This document shows positions 42,610 to 50,824 of a stretch of 64,000 nt of DNA, piece by piece. Made by a program: the position numbers and the translations under genes. The notes under the pieces are model-generated. The model ran no database searches and was not told the DNA's origin. It was given only the letters and a program-made list of their open reading frames with translations. This DNA is from G963677085 sp963677085 (lineage in GTDB: Bacteria > Planctomycetota > Planctomycetia > Pirellulales > Thermoguttaceae), in assembly GCA_963677085.2 (NCBI GenBank), contig CAXXFH010000004.1, positions 2,604,001 to 2,668,000 of the forward strand, given 5' to 3'. The number at the start of each line of letters is the position of its first letter. The first letter of the stretch is position 1.

Positions 42610-43860
42610 ATGTCTGCTATTAGTGAAGATCCGCAATCCATCAGTCCCGGCCGGGAAGACGGCCAAGAGATCGGAACCTTTCAGATCGACGTGTCCGATC
42701 GGGTGCGGCGTCTGCCTCCCTACTTGTTCGCCCAAATCAATAAGCTGAAGTACCAGAAACGTCGCGCGGGCGACGACGTCATCGACCTGGGCATGGGCAA
42801 CCCGAGCGATCCGCCCCAGGATCTGGTCATCGAAAAATTGGCCGAAGCCGCTCGCGACCCGAAAAACCACGGTTATGCCGAGGCGATGGGCGTGCTGCAA
42901 TTGCGACGTGAGGTGGCCAGCAAATACTTCAAGCAACACGGTGTAAGGCTCGACCCCGAGTCGCAGGTGGTCGTGTGCCTGGGCTCGAAAGAGGGGTTCA
43001 GCCACATGTGCTTGGCTCTACTCGGGCCGGGCGACAACGCGATTGTGCCTGCCCCGTATTACCCGGCCCACCTCTATGCCGTGGCCCTGGCGGCCGGCAA
43101 CGCCATTTTGCTGGAAGTGGCCGATAGCGAACGATTTTTGGCCAACGTCGACTACACCTGTCGCCACATTTTGCCGCGGCCGAAGGTCCTGACGGTCAAC
43201 TACCCCCACAATCCGTCGGCCACGACCGTCGAGCCTGAGTTCTACGTGGAGATTGTCCGGCTGGCCAAGAAGTACGGTTTCATGGTCATCAGCGACTTGG
43301 CCTACGCCGACGTCACGTTCGACGGCTACAAAACGCCCAGCTTCCTTGCTGCCCCCGGCGCGCTCGATGTGGGCGTGGAATTCACCACGATGAGCAAGGG
43401 CTACAACATGGCTGGCTGGCGGATTGGCTTTTGTGCCGGCAACACGGAAATGATCAGGGCCCTGTCCACGATCAAAGGCTACTACGACTACGGCATGTTT
43501 CGGCCCATTCAGATCGCTGCCATCATGGCCCTGCGACACACCGACGCCGCAGTCGAGGCCCAAGCGGCCGAGTACCAACGCCGTCGCGATGTGCTCTGTT
43601 CGGGCCTGGAGCGGCTCGGTTGGCCGGTACGGCCGCCGAAGGCCTCGATGTTTGTCTGGCAGAAGATTCCTGAGCCCTGGGCTAGTCAGATGTCGTCGTT
43701 CGACTTCGCCATGAAACTGCTCAAAGAGGGCGACGTGGCCGTCAGCCCCGGCGCAGGTTTCGGCCCTGCCGGCGAGGGGTACCTGCGAATGGCACTCGTG
43801 GAAAATGAGAACCGACTCCGCCAAGCAGTCCGGCAAATCGGCCGCTGTTTGCAGAAGTAG
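42610..43860 (+). CDS. alaC: AlaC-like alanine aminotransferase
   Basis: The protein has 416 residues from the ATG at 42610 (an in-frame TTG at 42598 is less likely). It is a fold-type I aminotransferase very similar in layout to E. coli AlaC, which makes alanine from pyruvate with glutamate. Matching segments are RLPPYLFAQINKLKYQKRRA, VIDLGMGNPSDPP, LGSKEGFSHMCLALLGPGDN, YPHNPSATTVE, SDLAYADVTFDGYKTPS and the pyridoxal lysine in TMSKGYNMAGWRIGF. The aspartate that binds the pyridine nitrogen is in SDLAYAD. Related LL-diaminopimelate aminotransferases share this fold, so the substrate should be treated as probable rather than proven. Confidence 0.88.
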   Translation: MSAISEDPQSISPGREDGQEIGTFQIDVSDRVRRLPPYLFAQINKLKYQKRRAGDDVIDLGMGNPSDPPQDLVIEKLAEAARDPKNHGYAEAMGVLQLRREVASKYFKQHGVRLDPESQVVVCLGSKEGFSHMCLALLGPGDNAIVPAPYYPAHLYAVALAAGNAILLEVADSERFLANVDYTCRHILPRPKVLTVNYPHNPSATTVEPEFYVEIVRLAKKYGFMVISDLAYADVTFDGYKTPSFLAAPGALDVGVEFTTMSKGYNMAGWRIGFCAGNTEMIRALSTIKGYYDYGMFRPIQIAAIMALRHTDAAVEAQAAEYQRRRDVLCSGLERLGWPVRPPKASMFVWQKIPEPWASQMSSFDFAMKLLKEGDVAVSPGAGFGPAGEGYLRMALVENENRLRQAVRQIGRCLQK

Positions 43861-44046
43861 GGGCTAGGAGTTGGGGGACTGCCGGCTTGCTGCTTCGCCG
43901 TCGGCCGGAGCACATCGCTGCTAACCATCGCCGGGTGCCATCGGCCGACCGTTGCTCGCACACTCAAGCGGGAGTGCTACCCGACCAGCGCCTTCGCAGC
44001 TATAATGGTTGGGTTTACCCATCGCTTATCAGCCTGTTGCTGTAAG

Positions 44047-44248
44047 GACGGCCCGAAAAATACTGGTTGTCTTCCAAGGCAAAACGCGAGGGCTATCGCG
44101 AAGCACGGTCCGGCAAACCGGCAAGTTGTTTTTCGGTCGATCCCAAAGACGGCCCGAAAAAAATCTTACCGTTTTTCAAGGCGGAAACGCGAGGGCCGTC
44201 GCGAAGCACGGCCCGGCGAAGCGGCAGGTTTTTTCGGTCGATCCTAAA
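44047..44248 (+). repeat. Two tandem 101-bp units of a dispersed repeat
   Basis: Copy 1 is 44047-44147 and copy 2 is 44148-44248. Both run GACGGCCCGAAAAA..., AACGCGAGGGC, TCGCGAAGCACGG, CGGTCGATCC. They differ at about one position in six. An inverted relative lies at 35174-35269, after the CheW-REC-HPt gene. Confidence 0.82.
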
Positions 44249-44271
44249 AAGCGAATACGGCAAGAAAAAAA

Positions 44272-44305
44272 CGAGGGCCCTTGCTCGCCGGTACAAGGGC
44301 CCTCG
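44272..44305. terminator. Perfect 12-bp hairpin with A-tract
   Basis: CGAGGGCCCTTG (44272-44283) pairs perfectly with CAAGGGCCCTCG (44294-44305) across a 10-base loop. An A-tract precedes it (44265-44271), so on the minus strand it reads as an intrinsic terminator with a U-tract. No minus-strand gene ends here, so it may instead be part of the carA leader. Confidence 0.6.
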
Positions 44306-44421
44306 GTTGAGGCTGACCGGACTTGTGTATTCAAAAGCCCGGAGACCCACAGCCATTACTCTACACGATATCGGGCTGTGGCCGACCTGACTTTAAGTGA
44401 CCTGTAAATTGAGACCCAGCA

Positions 44422-45549
44422 ATGACGAAAACCGCAAAGCTCGCACTCGAAGACGGCACCGTGTTTACGGGACAAGCGTTCGGCGCCGAAGGCGAAGTCG
44501 ACGGCGAGGTCTGCTTCAACACCTCGATGACCGGATACCAGGAAATCCTTACCGATCCGAGTTATCGCGGGCAGATTGTCACGATGACTTATCCGGAAAT
44601 TGGAAACTACGGTGTAAACCGCGAAGATGTCGAGAGCCGGCGGCCGTTTCTGTCGGGATTCGTGGTGCGCGAGCGAAGTCGGCGAACGAGCAATTTTCGC
44701 GCCGACGGAGATTTAGACACTTACCTTAAAGAAGCCGGTATCCCCGGCATCGAAGGAATCGACACGCGGGCGCTCGTGCGGCGGATTCGCGTTCACGGGG
44801 CGCTCAACGGCGTGCTCTCTTCCGTCGATCTCGACGATGCCAGCCTCGTGGCCAAAGCCAAGGCCTCGCCAGGGCTAGTCGGTCGCGATCTGGTTCAAGA
44901 GGTGATTCCCGAAAAACCCATCGCCTGGAGCGAGCCGCTAAGCAGTTGGACTCACTTGACACCGCAAGATCGCGACCGCCTGCCGGGCGCCGATGCGCCG
45001 CACGTCGTGGCGCTGGACTACGGCATGAAGTGGAACATCGCCCGGCACCTGTTCGACATGGGATGCCGGGTGACCGTCGTGCCCGGTCGGGCGACGGCCG
45101 CCGACGTGTTGGCCCTGAAGCCCGACGGCGTGTTTCTCTCGAACGGCCCCGGCGACCCCGAGCCGCTAGGATACGCCCACGAGACGATTCGCGGCCTGGT
45201 AGGCAAGAAACCGATCTTCGGCATCTGCCTGGGCCACCAACTGCTTTCGCTGGCTTGCGGTGCCAAGACATTTAAGCTCAAGTTTGGCCACCGCGGCGCC
45301 AATCAGCCGGTAATGAACCACCAGACGGGCCGTGTGGAGATTACCACGCAGAACCACGGCTTCGCCGTCGAGGCCGGCTCGCTGCCCGACGACCTCGAAG
45401 TAACCCACCTGAACCTCAACGACAACACGGTCGAGGGCGTACGCCACCGCAAACACCCGGCCTTCAGCGTGCAATACCACCCCGAAGCCTCCGCCGGCCC
45501 GCACGACAGCCACTACCTGTTCGAGCAGTTTCGGGAAATGCTGGGGTGA
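44422..45549 (+). CDS. carA: Carbamoyl-phosphate synthase small subunit
   Basis: The protein has 375 residues. CarA is the glutamine amidotransferase that passes ammonia to CarB for pyrimidine and arginine synthesis. The N-terminal domain has LEDGTVFTGQAFGAEGEVDG and FNTSMTGYQEILTDPSYRGQ; the class I amidotransferase domain has FLSNGPGDPEPLG, the nucleophile in FGICLGHQLLSLACGAKTFK and the His/Glu pair in VQYHPEASAGPHDS. Length is typical. carB is not adjacent, so the two subunits are encoded apart, as in many planctomycetes. Confidence 0.97.
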   Translation: MTKTAKLALEDGTVFTGQAFGAEGEVDGEVCFNTSMTGYQEILTDPSYRGQIVTMTYPEIGNYGVNREDVESRRPFLSGFVVRERSRRTSNFRADGDLDTYLKEAGIPGIEGIDTRALVRRIRVHGALNGVLSSVDLDDASLVAKAKASPGLVGRDLVQEVIPEKPIAWSEPLSSWTHLTPQDRDRLPGADAPHVVALDYGMKWNIARHLFDMGCRVTVVPGRATAADVLALKPDGVFLSNGPGDPEPLGYAHETIRGLVGKKPIFGICLGHQLLSLACGAKTFKLKFGHRGANQPVMNHQTGRVEITTQNHGFAVEAGSLPDDLEVTHLNLNDNTVEGVRHRKHPAFSVQYHPEASAGPHDSHYLFEQFREMLG

Positions 45550-45568
45550 ACGGAGGTCGGAAGCCGGA

Positions 45569-46072
45569 ATGACTGAGGCTTCAATGACCAATATTAAGCC
45601 GAAGCGCCCGTGGCTCGGGCTGATTGTCCTGTTGATCCTTTGCTTCACGGCGGCGGGGATCGGTGGTGCCGTCACGACGCCCCGGATCGACGGTTGGTAT
45701 GCGACTCTTGCGAAACCGTCGTGGAATCCGCCGGACCGCGTCTTTGGCCCTGTTTGGACGGTGCTCTACCTGGCGATGGCCGTGGCGGCTTGGCTGGTAT
45801 GGCGACAGCGCGGCGGGACCGATGCGCGGCGTCCGTTGACGCTGTTCGGGCTTCAATTGGCGTTAAACGTCCTCTGGTCGTGTCTCTTCTTTGGGCTGAA
45901 GAGTCCCGGCCTGGCATTTGTCGAGGTTCTCGTGCTCTGGGCAGCCATTGCCGCGTCGATGGTGTCCTTCTGGTTTCGCTCGAAAACAGCGGGTCTGCTA
46001 ATGCTGCCCTATCTCGCCTGGGTCACGTTTGCCGCCGCTTTGAACTTCACGATTTGGCGAATGAATGCGTGA
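45569..46072 (+). CDS. tspO: TspO/MBR-family membrane protein
   Basis: The protein has 167 residues with five membrane helices. TspO proteins bind porphyrins and in bacteria modulate pigment or stress responses. The conserved AKPSWNPPDRVFGPVWTVLY (about 48-67) and LQLALNVLWSCLFFGLKSPG (about 94-113) motifs are intact, with the final LNFTIWRMNA. A likely alternative start is the ATG at the sixth codon. It begins 19 bases after carA, on the same strand. Confidence 0.94.
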   Translation: MTEASMTNIKPKRPWLGLIVLLILCFTAAGIGGAVTTPRIDGWYATLAKPSWNPPDRVFGPVWTVLYLAMAVAAWLVWRQRGGTDARRPLTLFGLQLALNVLWSCLFFGLKSPGLAFVEVLVLWAAIAASMVSFWFRSKTAGLLMLPYLAWVTFAAALNFTIWRMNA

Positions 46073-46098
46073 CAGAAGGGATCCGACAGCCCTCTGGG

Positions 46099-47016
46099 CT
46101 ACTGTAGCTGTTGCCAGTCGACCTTTTCCTCGCCATCTCGGGTTAGCAGGGCCTTGATGTTTTCGGTGGTAGCCGTATCGGGAAGAATCAATACGGCGCC
46201 GTCGACGAGTGCTACGTTGGCCCTGCCGGTGTGTTTACTGGAAATACCCTGCCCGTGTTCGGGATTGACGGCCGGGTTCATCTGCAACACGTGCAGATCG
46301 CGGGGTTCCAGCCAGTGGATACCCGTGTCGGCCGCTTCGACGACCATGATCGTGTGCGAGAAGCCGTCGGGGACATCGTCGAACTTCACGCATTGCTGAC
46401 CGGGCCACATTGTGTGCGGCCCAATCACCGCCAGATAGCTTGTCTCCGAGGAGGGCTGTTCGCGGCCGTTCCGCTCCGAAGGACACTGAAATATCGTGGG
46501 ACATCGATCGAGCAGCTTACGGTTGTTCGGCCCGTCCCAGGGTTCGCTGAAGTCGTAAGCCTTGTAGAGGTCTTCCTCTTCCAAGTAAGGAAGAAGCAAC
46601 ACCCGCCAACTGTGCATCGGCTTGCCGTTTTCGTCGGCGATATAGGCCGGCGGGAAGCAGTGGTGCAGATCGTGGTAGTTGTGCAGTGCGAGGGCAATCT
46701 GCTTGAGGTGGTTCGTGCAAATTGCGCGACGTATTGTCGTCTGATAAGGGGTGAATGCGGGAAGGAGTAACACGGCCAACAATCCCAGCAGCAACACAAC
46801 AGCGATAACCGTACGAGTCTTGGAGTAACCAAGCCCCGCCACGAGGACCACCAACAGCGAGAGCAGTATGCCGGCTGCCACCGTAACGCCAACACCCAAA
46901 CTCGCAAACGCGGCACACACCACGGCCACCAGGGCGGTCAACCCCAGCAGGTGCTTCAGGTGGAATTGAAACGGCTGACCTTCAGGCGGCGAAGCCGGCG
47001 GCACAGTCTCGGACAT
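46099..47016 (-). CDS. DUF1559 protein with membrane anchor but no prepilin motif
   Basis: The protein has 305 residues. Residues 20-90 form two or three membrane helices (HLKHLLGLTALVAVVCAAFA; TVIAVVLLLGLLAVLLLPAF). The globular part follows the DUF1559 pattern: ICTNHLKQIALALHNYHDLH, CFPPAYIADENGKPMHSWRV, LLPYLEEEDLYKAYDFSEPW and the final HTGRANVALVDGAVLIL. The FTLVE prepilin cleavage site of the family is missing and the anchor is a multi-helix region, so it is not processed as a pseudopilin. It may be a membrane-bound relative of the exported proteins. Confidence 0.88.
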   Translation of the reverse strand: MSETVPPASPPEGQPFQFHLKHLLGLTALVAVVCAAFASLGVGVTVAAGILLSLLVVLVAGLGYSKTRTVIAVVLLLGLLAVLLLPAFTPYQTTIRRAICTNHLKQIALALHNYHDLHHCFPPAYIADENGKPMHSWRVLLLPYLEEEDLYKAYDFSEPWDGPNNRKLLDRCPTIFQCPSERNGREQPSSETSYLAVIGPHTMWPGQQCVKFDDVPDGFSHTIMVVEAADTGIHWLEPRDLHVLQMNPAVNPEHGQGISSKHTGRANVALVDGAVLILPDTATTENIKALLTRDGEEKVDWQQLQ

Positions 47017-47458
47017 GGGAATTCCCGCTAATGGAAAGAGCGACCAAGCTCTTCAGCTATGCGTCAGCATACCGCGGCAGCGAAATATCATCAAGAATTT
47101 CGTACGGCAGCTTGACGGGAGACTTCCTCAGGCGGCAGGTGGATTGTCAGGTTTCATTGGCTAGGGGGGATTCCTTGAGTACCGCCGAAACCCGTTTGGA
47201 CCTGTTCACAATCTTCCATCGTTTCTGGGCCGACTGCATCAACTCGAAGATCACCGTCAAGCACCTGATGGTTACGATCCGAAACTTGGCAATAAAAAAA
47301 CCAACGACCATGCCCGCGACAAGCGTGGGCATGGTACTCGTTGGTTAGTGATTACGAGTCAGGGGGAGGGAGATTTATGATTTCGGATTGGGAATTTCAT
47401 ACCTGGGGGTATTGACCATTCCGACCTCCGATTTCCAATCGCCGACTTCCCTGGTGCG
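47017..47458. other. Intergenic region between fbaA and the DUF1559 gene
   Basis: It holds the fbaA terminator (47294-47346) and purine-rich or A/T-rich repeats (AGATTTATGATTTCGGATTG at about 47370). No coding frame is supported. Confidence 0.5.
47294..47346 (-). terminator. Intrinsic terminator of fbaA built on a dispersed repeat
   Basis: On the minus strand, AACCAACGA...CCATGCCC pairs with GGGCATGG...TCGTTGGTT and is followed by seven U (A-tract at 47294-47300). It lies about 110 bases after the fbaA stop. The loop region is a copy of the CATGCCC...GGGCATG repeat also seen at 55659-55682 and 57494-57520. Confidence 0.8.
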
Positions 47459-48445
47459 CTAGGCCGTGGCGCCGATGGTTTCGCGAACGCCTTCCAGTTG
47501 ACCGGCCGAGCCGAGCTTGTCGTTCTTGTGGATGATGTACTTGGCGTACTCGGGCATGAACAGCTTGCCCGGGGTGCGCGGGTCGAAGTCTTCCGGCGTG
47601 TTCTTAAACGACTCGCGGTAAACGGCACACCAGACCAAACGGCCGTCGGTGTCGATGTTTACCTTGCAGACGCCCAGCTTGGCGGCTGGCAGGTATTGAT
47701 CTTCGGCCACACCGCTGGAACCCTTCATGGCGCCGCCGGCGTTGTTGATCCGAGCGACCCATTCAGCGGGCACACTGCTGGAGCCGTGCATTACCAGGGG
47801 GAACCCTTCGGGCACGACCTTTTGGATCTCTTCGAGCACGTCGAACCGCAGCGACTGGCTGCCGGAGAACTTGTAGGCGCCGTGCGAGGTGCCGATGGCC
47901 ACGGCCAACGAGTCGACGCCCGTCTTCTCGACGAACTCGGCCGCCTGGTCCGGCTCGGTCAAGCAAACGCTGCCGACAATGTCTTCTTCAACGCCGCCGA
48001 GTTGGCCAAGTTCGGCCTCGACAACGATGCCCTTCTCGTGTGCCCGTTCGACCACGCGCTTGGTGGTGGCCACGTTCTCGGCGAATTCGTGGTGCGAGGC
48101 GTCGATCATTACCGAGCTGTAGAAACCGCTGTCGATGCAGTCGTAGCAAGCTTCCTCGGTGCCATGGTCGAGGTGTACGGCGAAGATCGACTCGGGAAAT
48201 ACCTGGTCGGCCGTGCGGATCATCGCTTCGAGGAACCGCTTGTCGGTGTAGCCGCGAGCACCGCGAGAAATCTGCACGATGAACGGAGCGCTGGTCGAGG
48301 CATCGGCCGGCTCTTCGTTGGTCTTCGCTTTGCCCAGGTTGCCACGGAACAGACCGACGGTCTGCTCCAGGTTGTTGATGTTGTAGGCACCCACGGCGTA
48401 CTTGCCATAGGCGTGTTTGAACAGTTCCTTGGTGGTGACGATCAT
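47459..48445 (-). CDS. fbaA: Class II fructose-bisphosphate aldolase
   Basis: The protein has 328 residues. This zinc-dependent enzyme splits fructose-1,6-bisphosphate in glycolysis and gluconeogenesis. Residues are typical: GAYNINNLEQTVGLF, FAVHLDHGTEEACYDCIDSG (zinc histidine and catalytic aspartate), SVMIDASHHEFAENV, EAELGQLGGVEED, the zinc and phosphate region GTSHGAYKF and PLVMHGSSSVP near 220-230. The C-terminal part includes the shorter, deviant loop common in bacterial type IIB enzymes. An 80-bp repeat lies upstream of its start and an intrinsic terminator downstream. Confidence 0.95.
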   Translation of the reverse strand: MIVTTKELFKHAYGKYAVGAYNINNLEQTVGLFRGNLGKAKTNEEPADASTSAPFIVQISRGARGYTDKRFLEAMIRTADQVFPESIFAVHLDHGTEEACYDCIDSGFYSSVMIDASHHEFAENVATTKRVVERAHEKGIVVEAELGQLGGVEEDIVGSVCLTEPDQAAEFVEKTGVDSLAVAIGTSHGAYKFSGSQSLRFDVLEEIQKVVPEGFPLVMHGSSSVPAEWVARINNAGGAMKGSSGVAEDQYLPAAKLGVCKVNIDTDGRLVWCAVYRESFKNTPEDFDPRTPGKLFMPEYAKYIIHKNDKLGSAGQLEGVRETIGATA

Positions 48446-49053
48446 CGCTTTTTCACTCCTTGGGCCTCCGTAGCCGGAAACCAGGTTTTAAGGGCGATTT
48501 CAAAATCCGATTCTGGGTTCGCCCATCGACTGAACGAACAACCGCTGCACCGGTTTTTGAAACGCTTTCTTGGAAAGACCCCTACAGATGGGATTTGGTA
48601 AACTCGATAAACCGGTAATTTTACCGGATTCGCCAGAAGCGTTCCAGGCCATCGCCGCCGAGGAATTGTAGCCGGATAGGGGGGCCCGGCCACGGAAAAC
48701 GGCCCCGGTTACAGTAATGTTAGCTCACGGCGGCGAGGCCTGACGGCCAGGGCAGGCGGCCACCCGCAGGGACTCCGGGGATTCCTGCCCACGACTGATC
48801 CGAAGCGTCCGGATGTGCGTTCCTACGTAAAAGGTGGGAACGCGGTAAGTAAAGACGTCTGGCCCAATTGTCTGAAAACGGCCGTGTCGCGGCAAGCTTC
48901 GGTTGCTGCCAGCGGGCGTCCTGGTTACAATTTCCCTGCCCTGGGGAGTGCCTCCGCCGGATGGGTGGTCTGGGTGAAGCCGTAAGCGTAAGGCACGCCC
49001 CTACGCGCAGGATGCGCTTTTGGCCCCCGAATCAGTCAAGGACGACACGGATT
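48446..49053. other. Divergent intergenic region between fbaA and kdsD
   Basis: It contains MITE-like copy C (48490-48571) and GC-rich inverted repeats near 48690-48790. The region should hold both promoters. No gene is supported; a longer in-frame extension of kdsD into it is not credible. Confidence 0.5.
48490..48571. repeat. 80-bp MITE-like repeat, copy C
   Basis: AAGGGCGATTTCAAAATCCG, GGGTTCGCCCATCGACTGAA and CGGTTTTTGAAACGCTTTCT preserve the layout of copies A and B, including the TTTCAAAA/TTTTTGAAA ends. Confidence 0.7.
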
Positions 49054-50145
49054 ATGACCAAATCGAAGAACGCTCGACGAAGTTCGCTGTGCCCCGTCCA
49101 GCAGCTTCGCTTCGCACGCGAAATTCTCGAACAAGAGAGCCAAACCCTAGCCACGCTGGCCGAGCGGCTCGGCGGCGAGTTCTGCGAGGCCACCGAACAC
49201 CTGTTCCACTGCCAGGGCAGCGTGATTGTCTCGGGCATGGGGAAGGCCGGGCTGATCGGACAGAAGATTACGGCCACCCTGGCCTCGACCGGCACGCGAA
49301 GTCATTGTCTGCATCCGGCCGAGGCGGTACACGGCGACTTGGGCCGCGTGCATCGCGACGACGTCGTGTTGCTGCTCTCTCAGAGTGGTGAGACCGAAGA
49401 AATCGTCCGCCTGTTGCCGCCGCTTTGCGAATTGGGTGTGCCGATCATCGCCATCACGGCCAACCGCGGCAGCACGCTAGGCCGCGCGGCCACGGTGTGC
49501 ATCGAGTTGGGCTCGCTGGAAGAAGCCTGTTCGTTGGGCTTAGCCCCCAGCACCAGCACGACGGCCATGCTGGCGTTGGGCGACGCCCTGGCGTTGGTGA
49601 CCAGCCGGATGCGGAACTTCGGCCGCGAGGACTTCGCCCGATTCCATCCGGCCGGCAGTTTGGGACGCAAGCTCAGCAAGGTCGAGCAACACATGCGACC
49701 GCTGGACCAATGCCGCATGACATCGGACGAGAAAACGGTCCGCGAGGTGTTGGTCGCCGTGGGGGTGTCGGGTCGACGCACGGGAGCCACCATGCTGGTC
49801 GACGCCCAGGGCAGACTCTCGGGCATCTTTACCGATAGCGACCTGGCCCGACTTTTCGAACAACACCGCGACGGCGAGTTGGATTCGGTCGTTGGCAACG
49901 TGATGACTTGTAGCCCATTGGCCGTTTGCCACGGCACGCGAATGACCGAAGCTGTCAACCTGATGGCAAGTCGGAAGATCAGCGAGTTGCCGGTGGTCGA
50001 CCAGCAAGGTTGCCCGATCGGATTGATCGACATTACCGACATAGTTTCTCTGTTGCCCGAGCAGCAGGACGATGGTCAGCAGGACGGCGAGCGGTTGGAT
50101 GATCGTCAAAGCTTGCCAGGACTGCCGAGGTCGGCCGCTGCGTAA
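49054..50145 (+). CDS. kdsD: Arabinose-5-phosphate isomerase (KpsF/GutQ family)
   Basis: The protein has 363 residues from the ATG at 49054. It interconverts ribulose-5-phosphate and arabinose-5-phosphate, the first step to Kdo. The SIS domain has SVIVSGMGKAGLIGQKITAT, STGTRSHCLHPAEAVHGDLG and LLLSQSGETEEIVRLLP, with the conserved APSTSTTAMLALGDALA and FHPAGSLGRKL. Two CBS domains follow (about 225-345). It is followed by kdsC and the OstA-like gene, the same order as in the E. coli kdsD-kdsC-lptC unit. Confidence 0.95.
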   Translation: MTKSKNARRSSLCPVQQLRFAREILEQESQTLATLAERLGGEFCEATEHLFHCQGSVIVSGMGKAGLIGQKITATLASTGTRSHCLHPAEAVHGDLGRVHRDDVVLLLSQSGETEEIVRLLPPLCELGVPIIAITANRGSTLGRAATVCIELGSLEEACSLGLAPSTSTTAMLALGDALALVTSRMRNFGREDFARFHPAGSLGRKLSKVEQHMRPLDQCRMTSDEKTVREVLVAVGVSGRRTGATMLVDAQGRLSGIFTDSDLARLFEQHRDGELDSVVGNVMTCSPLAVCHGTRMTEAVNLMASRKISELPVVDQQGCPIGLIDITDIVSLLPEQQDDGQQDGERLDDRQSLPGLPRSAAA

Positions 50146-50228
50146 GGTTCAATCCGAACGCTGGTCGTGATCGAAACGTAGTGTAGTAAGCCGCATGTGT
50201 AGTGAGTTCGAATTGGAACGCGGATTGT

Positions 50229-50260
50229 CGTGGCCGCTGAAGCGGCCAAGCCTCGTGTTT
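50229..50260. repeat. Dispersed GGCCGCTGAAGCGGCCAAGCCTCG repeat
   Basis: The palindrome GCCGCTGAAGCGGC followed by CAAGCCTCG is also found near 8763-8787 in the form GGTCGCTGAAGCGACC then AAGCCTCG. Confidence 0.45.
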
Positions 50261-50265
50261 CGCCA

Positions 50266-50295
50266 AGCCCTACCCCCTAGCTCCTAGCCCCTTTC
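50266..50295 (+). repeat. C-rich low-complexity leader before kdsC
   Basis: CCCTACCCCCTAGCTCCTAG directly precedes the kdsC ATG, with no Shine-Dalgarno sequence. It mirrors the G-rich tract after the alaC stop at 43860. Confidence 0.55.
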
Positions 50296-50817
50296 ATGTC
50301 CATCGAATCGCTTTGCCAGCCGATTGAGTTGATCCTTTCCGACGTCGACGGGGTGTTGACCGACGGGCGAATTGCCTTCGACAACCAGGGCATCGAGGCC
50401 AAGCGGTTTCATGTGCGCGACGGAATGGCGGTCAATCTTTGGCAGAAGGCCGGTTATCGCTTCGGCGTGATTACCGCTCGCAGTTCCCAGATCGTCAAGA
50501 TTCGCACGGCCGAATTGGGGATCGAGATCGTCCGGCAGGGTAGTGGCGACAAACGGGCGACGCTGGACGAGATTCTCGCCGAGACGGGCCTAAGCGTCGA
50601 ACAAGTTTGCTACTTGGGCGACGATCTGCCCGACTTGGCCGTGGTGCGAGCCGTGGGGTTGGGCGTGGCCGTGGCCGACGCCTGCGAGGAACTCCGCATC
50701 GCGGCCGACTACGTCGCCCAAGCCCAAGGCGGCAACGGCGCGATCCGCGAAACGGTCGAAATGATCCTCAAGGCACAACATCGTTGGGCGGATGTGATAC
50801 GGCCCTACACGAAGTAG
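50296..50817 (+). CDS. kdsC: 3-deoxy-D-manno-octulosonate 8-phosphate phosphatase
   Basis: The protein has 173 residues. KdsC is a cap-less HAD phosphatase that forms tetramers and releases Kdo. The motif I aspartates are in ILSDVDGVLTDGRI (about 13-26), the second motif serine/threonine follows in GVITARSS (about 56-63), the lysine is in GSGDKRATLDEIL and motif IV is in CYLGDDLPDLAVV (about 105-117). It lies between kdsD and the OstA-like gene and is eight bases ahead of the latter, consistent with a lipopolysaccharide operon. Confidence 0.94.
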   Translation: MSIESLCQPIELILSDVDGVLTDGRIAFDNQGIEAKRFHVRDGMAVNLWQKAGYRFGVITARSSQIVKIRTAELGIEIVRQGSGDKRATLDEILAETGLSVEQVCYLGDDLPDLAVVRAVGLGVAVADACEELRIAADYVAQAQGGNGAIRETVEMILKAQHRWADVIRPYTK

Positions 50818-50824
50818 TTCACCC

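Larger units (their letters stand above)
43861..44421. other. Intergenic region with tandem repeat and hairpin before carA
   Basis: It contains a G-rich tract after the alaC stop (TAGGGGCTAGGAGTTGGGGG), two tandem 101-bp units (44047-44248) and a perfect 12-bp hairpin (44272-44305). Leader-type regulation of carA by these structures is possible but not shown. Confidence 0.6.

Noticed and set aside
44047..44248. Tandem repeat as a CRISPR array
   Set aside because: Only two 101-bp units with no spacers; it is a dispersed repeat with a third copy elsewhere.
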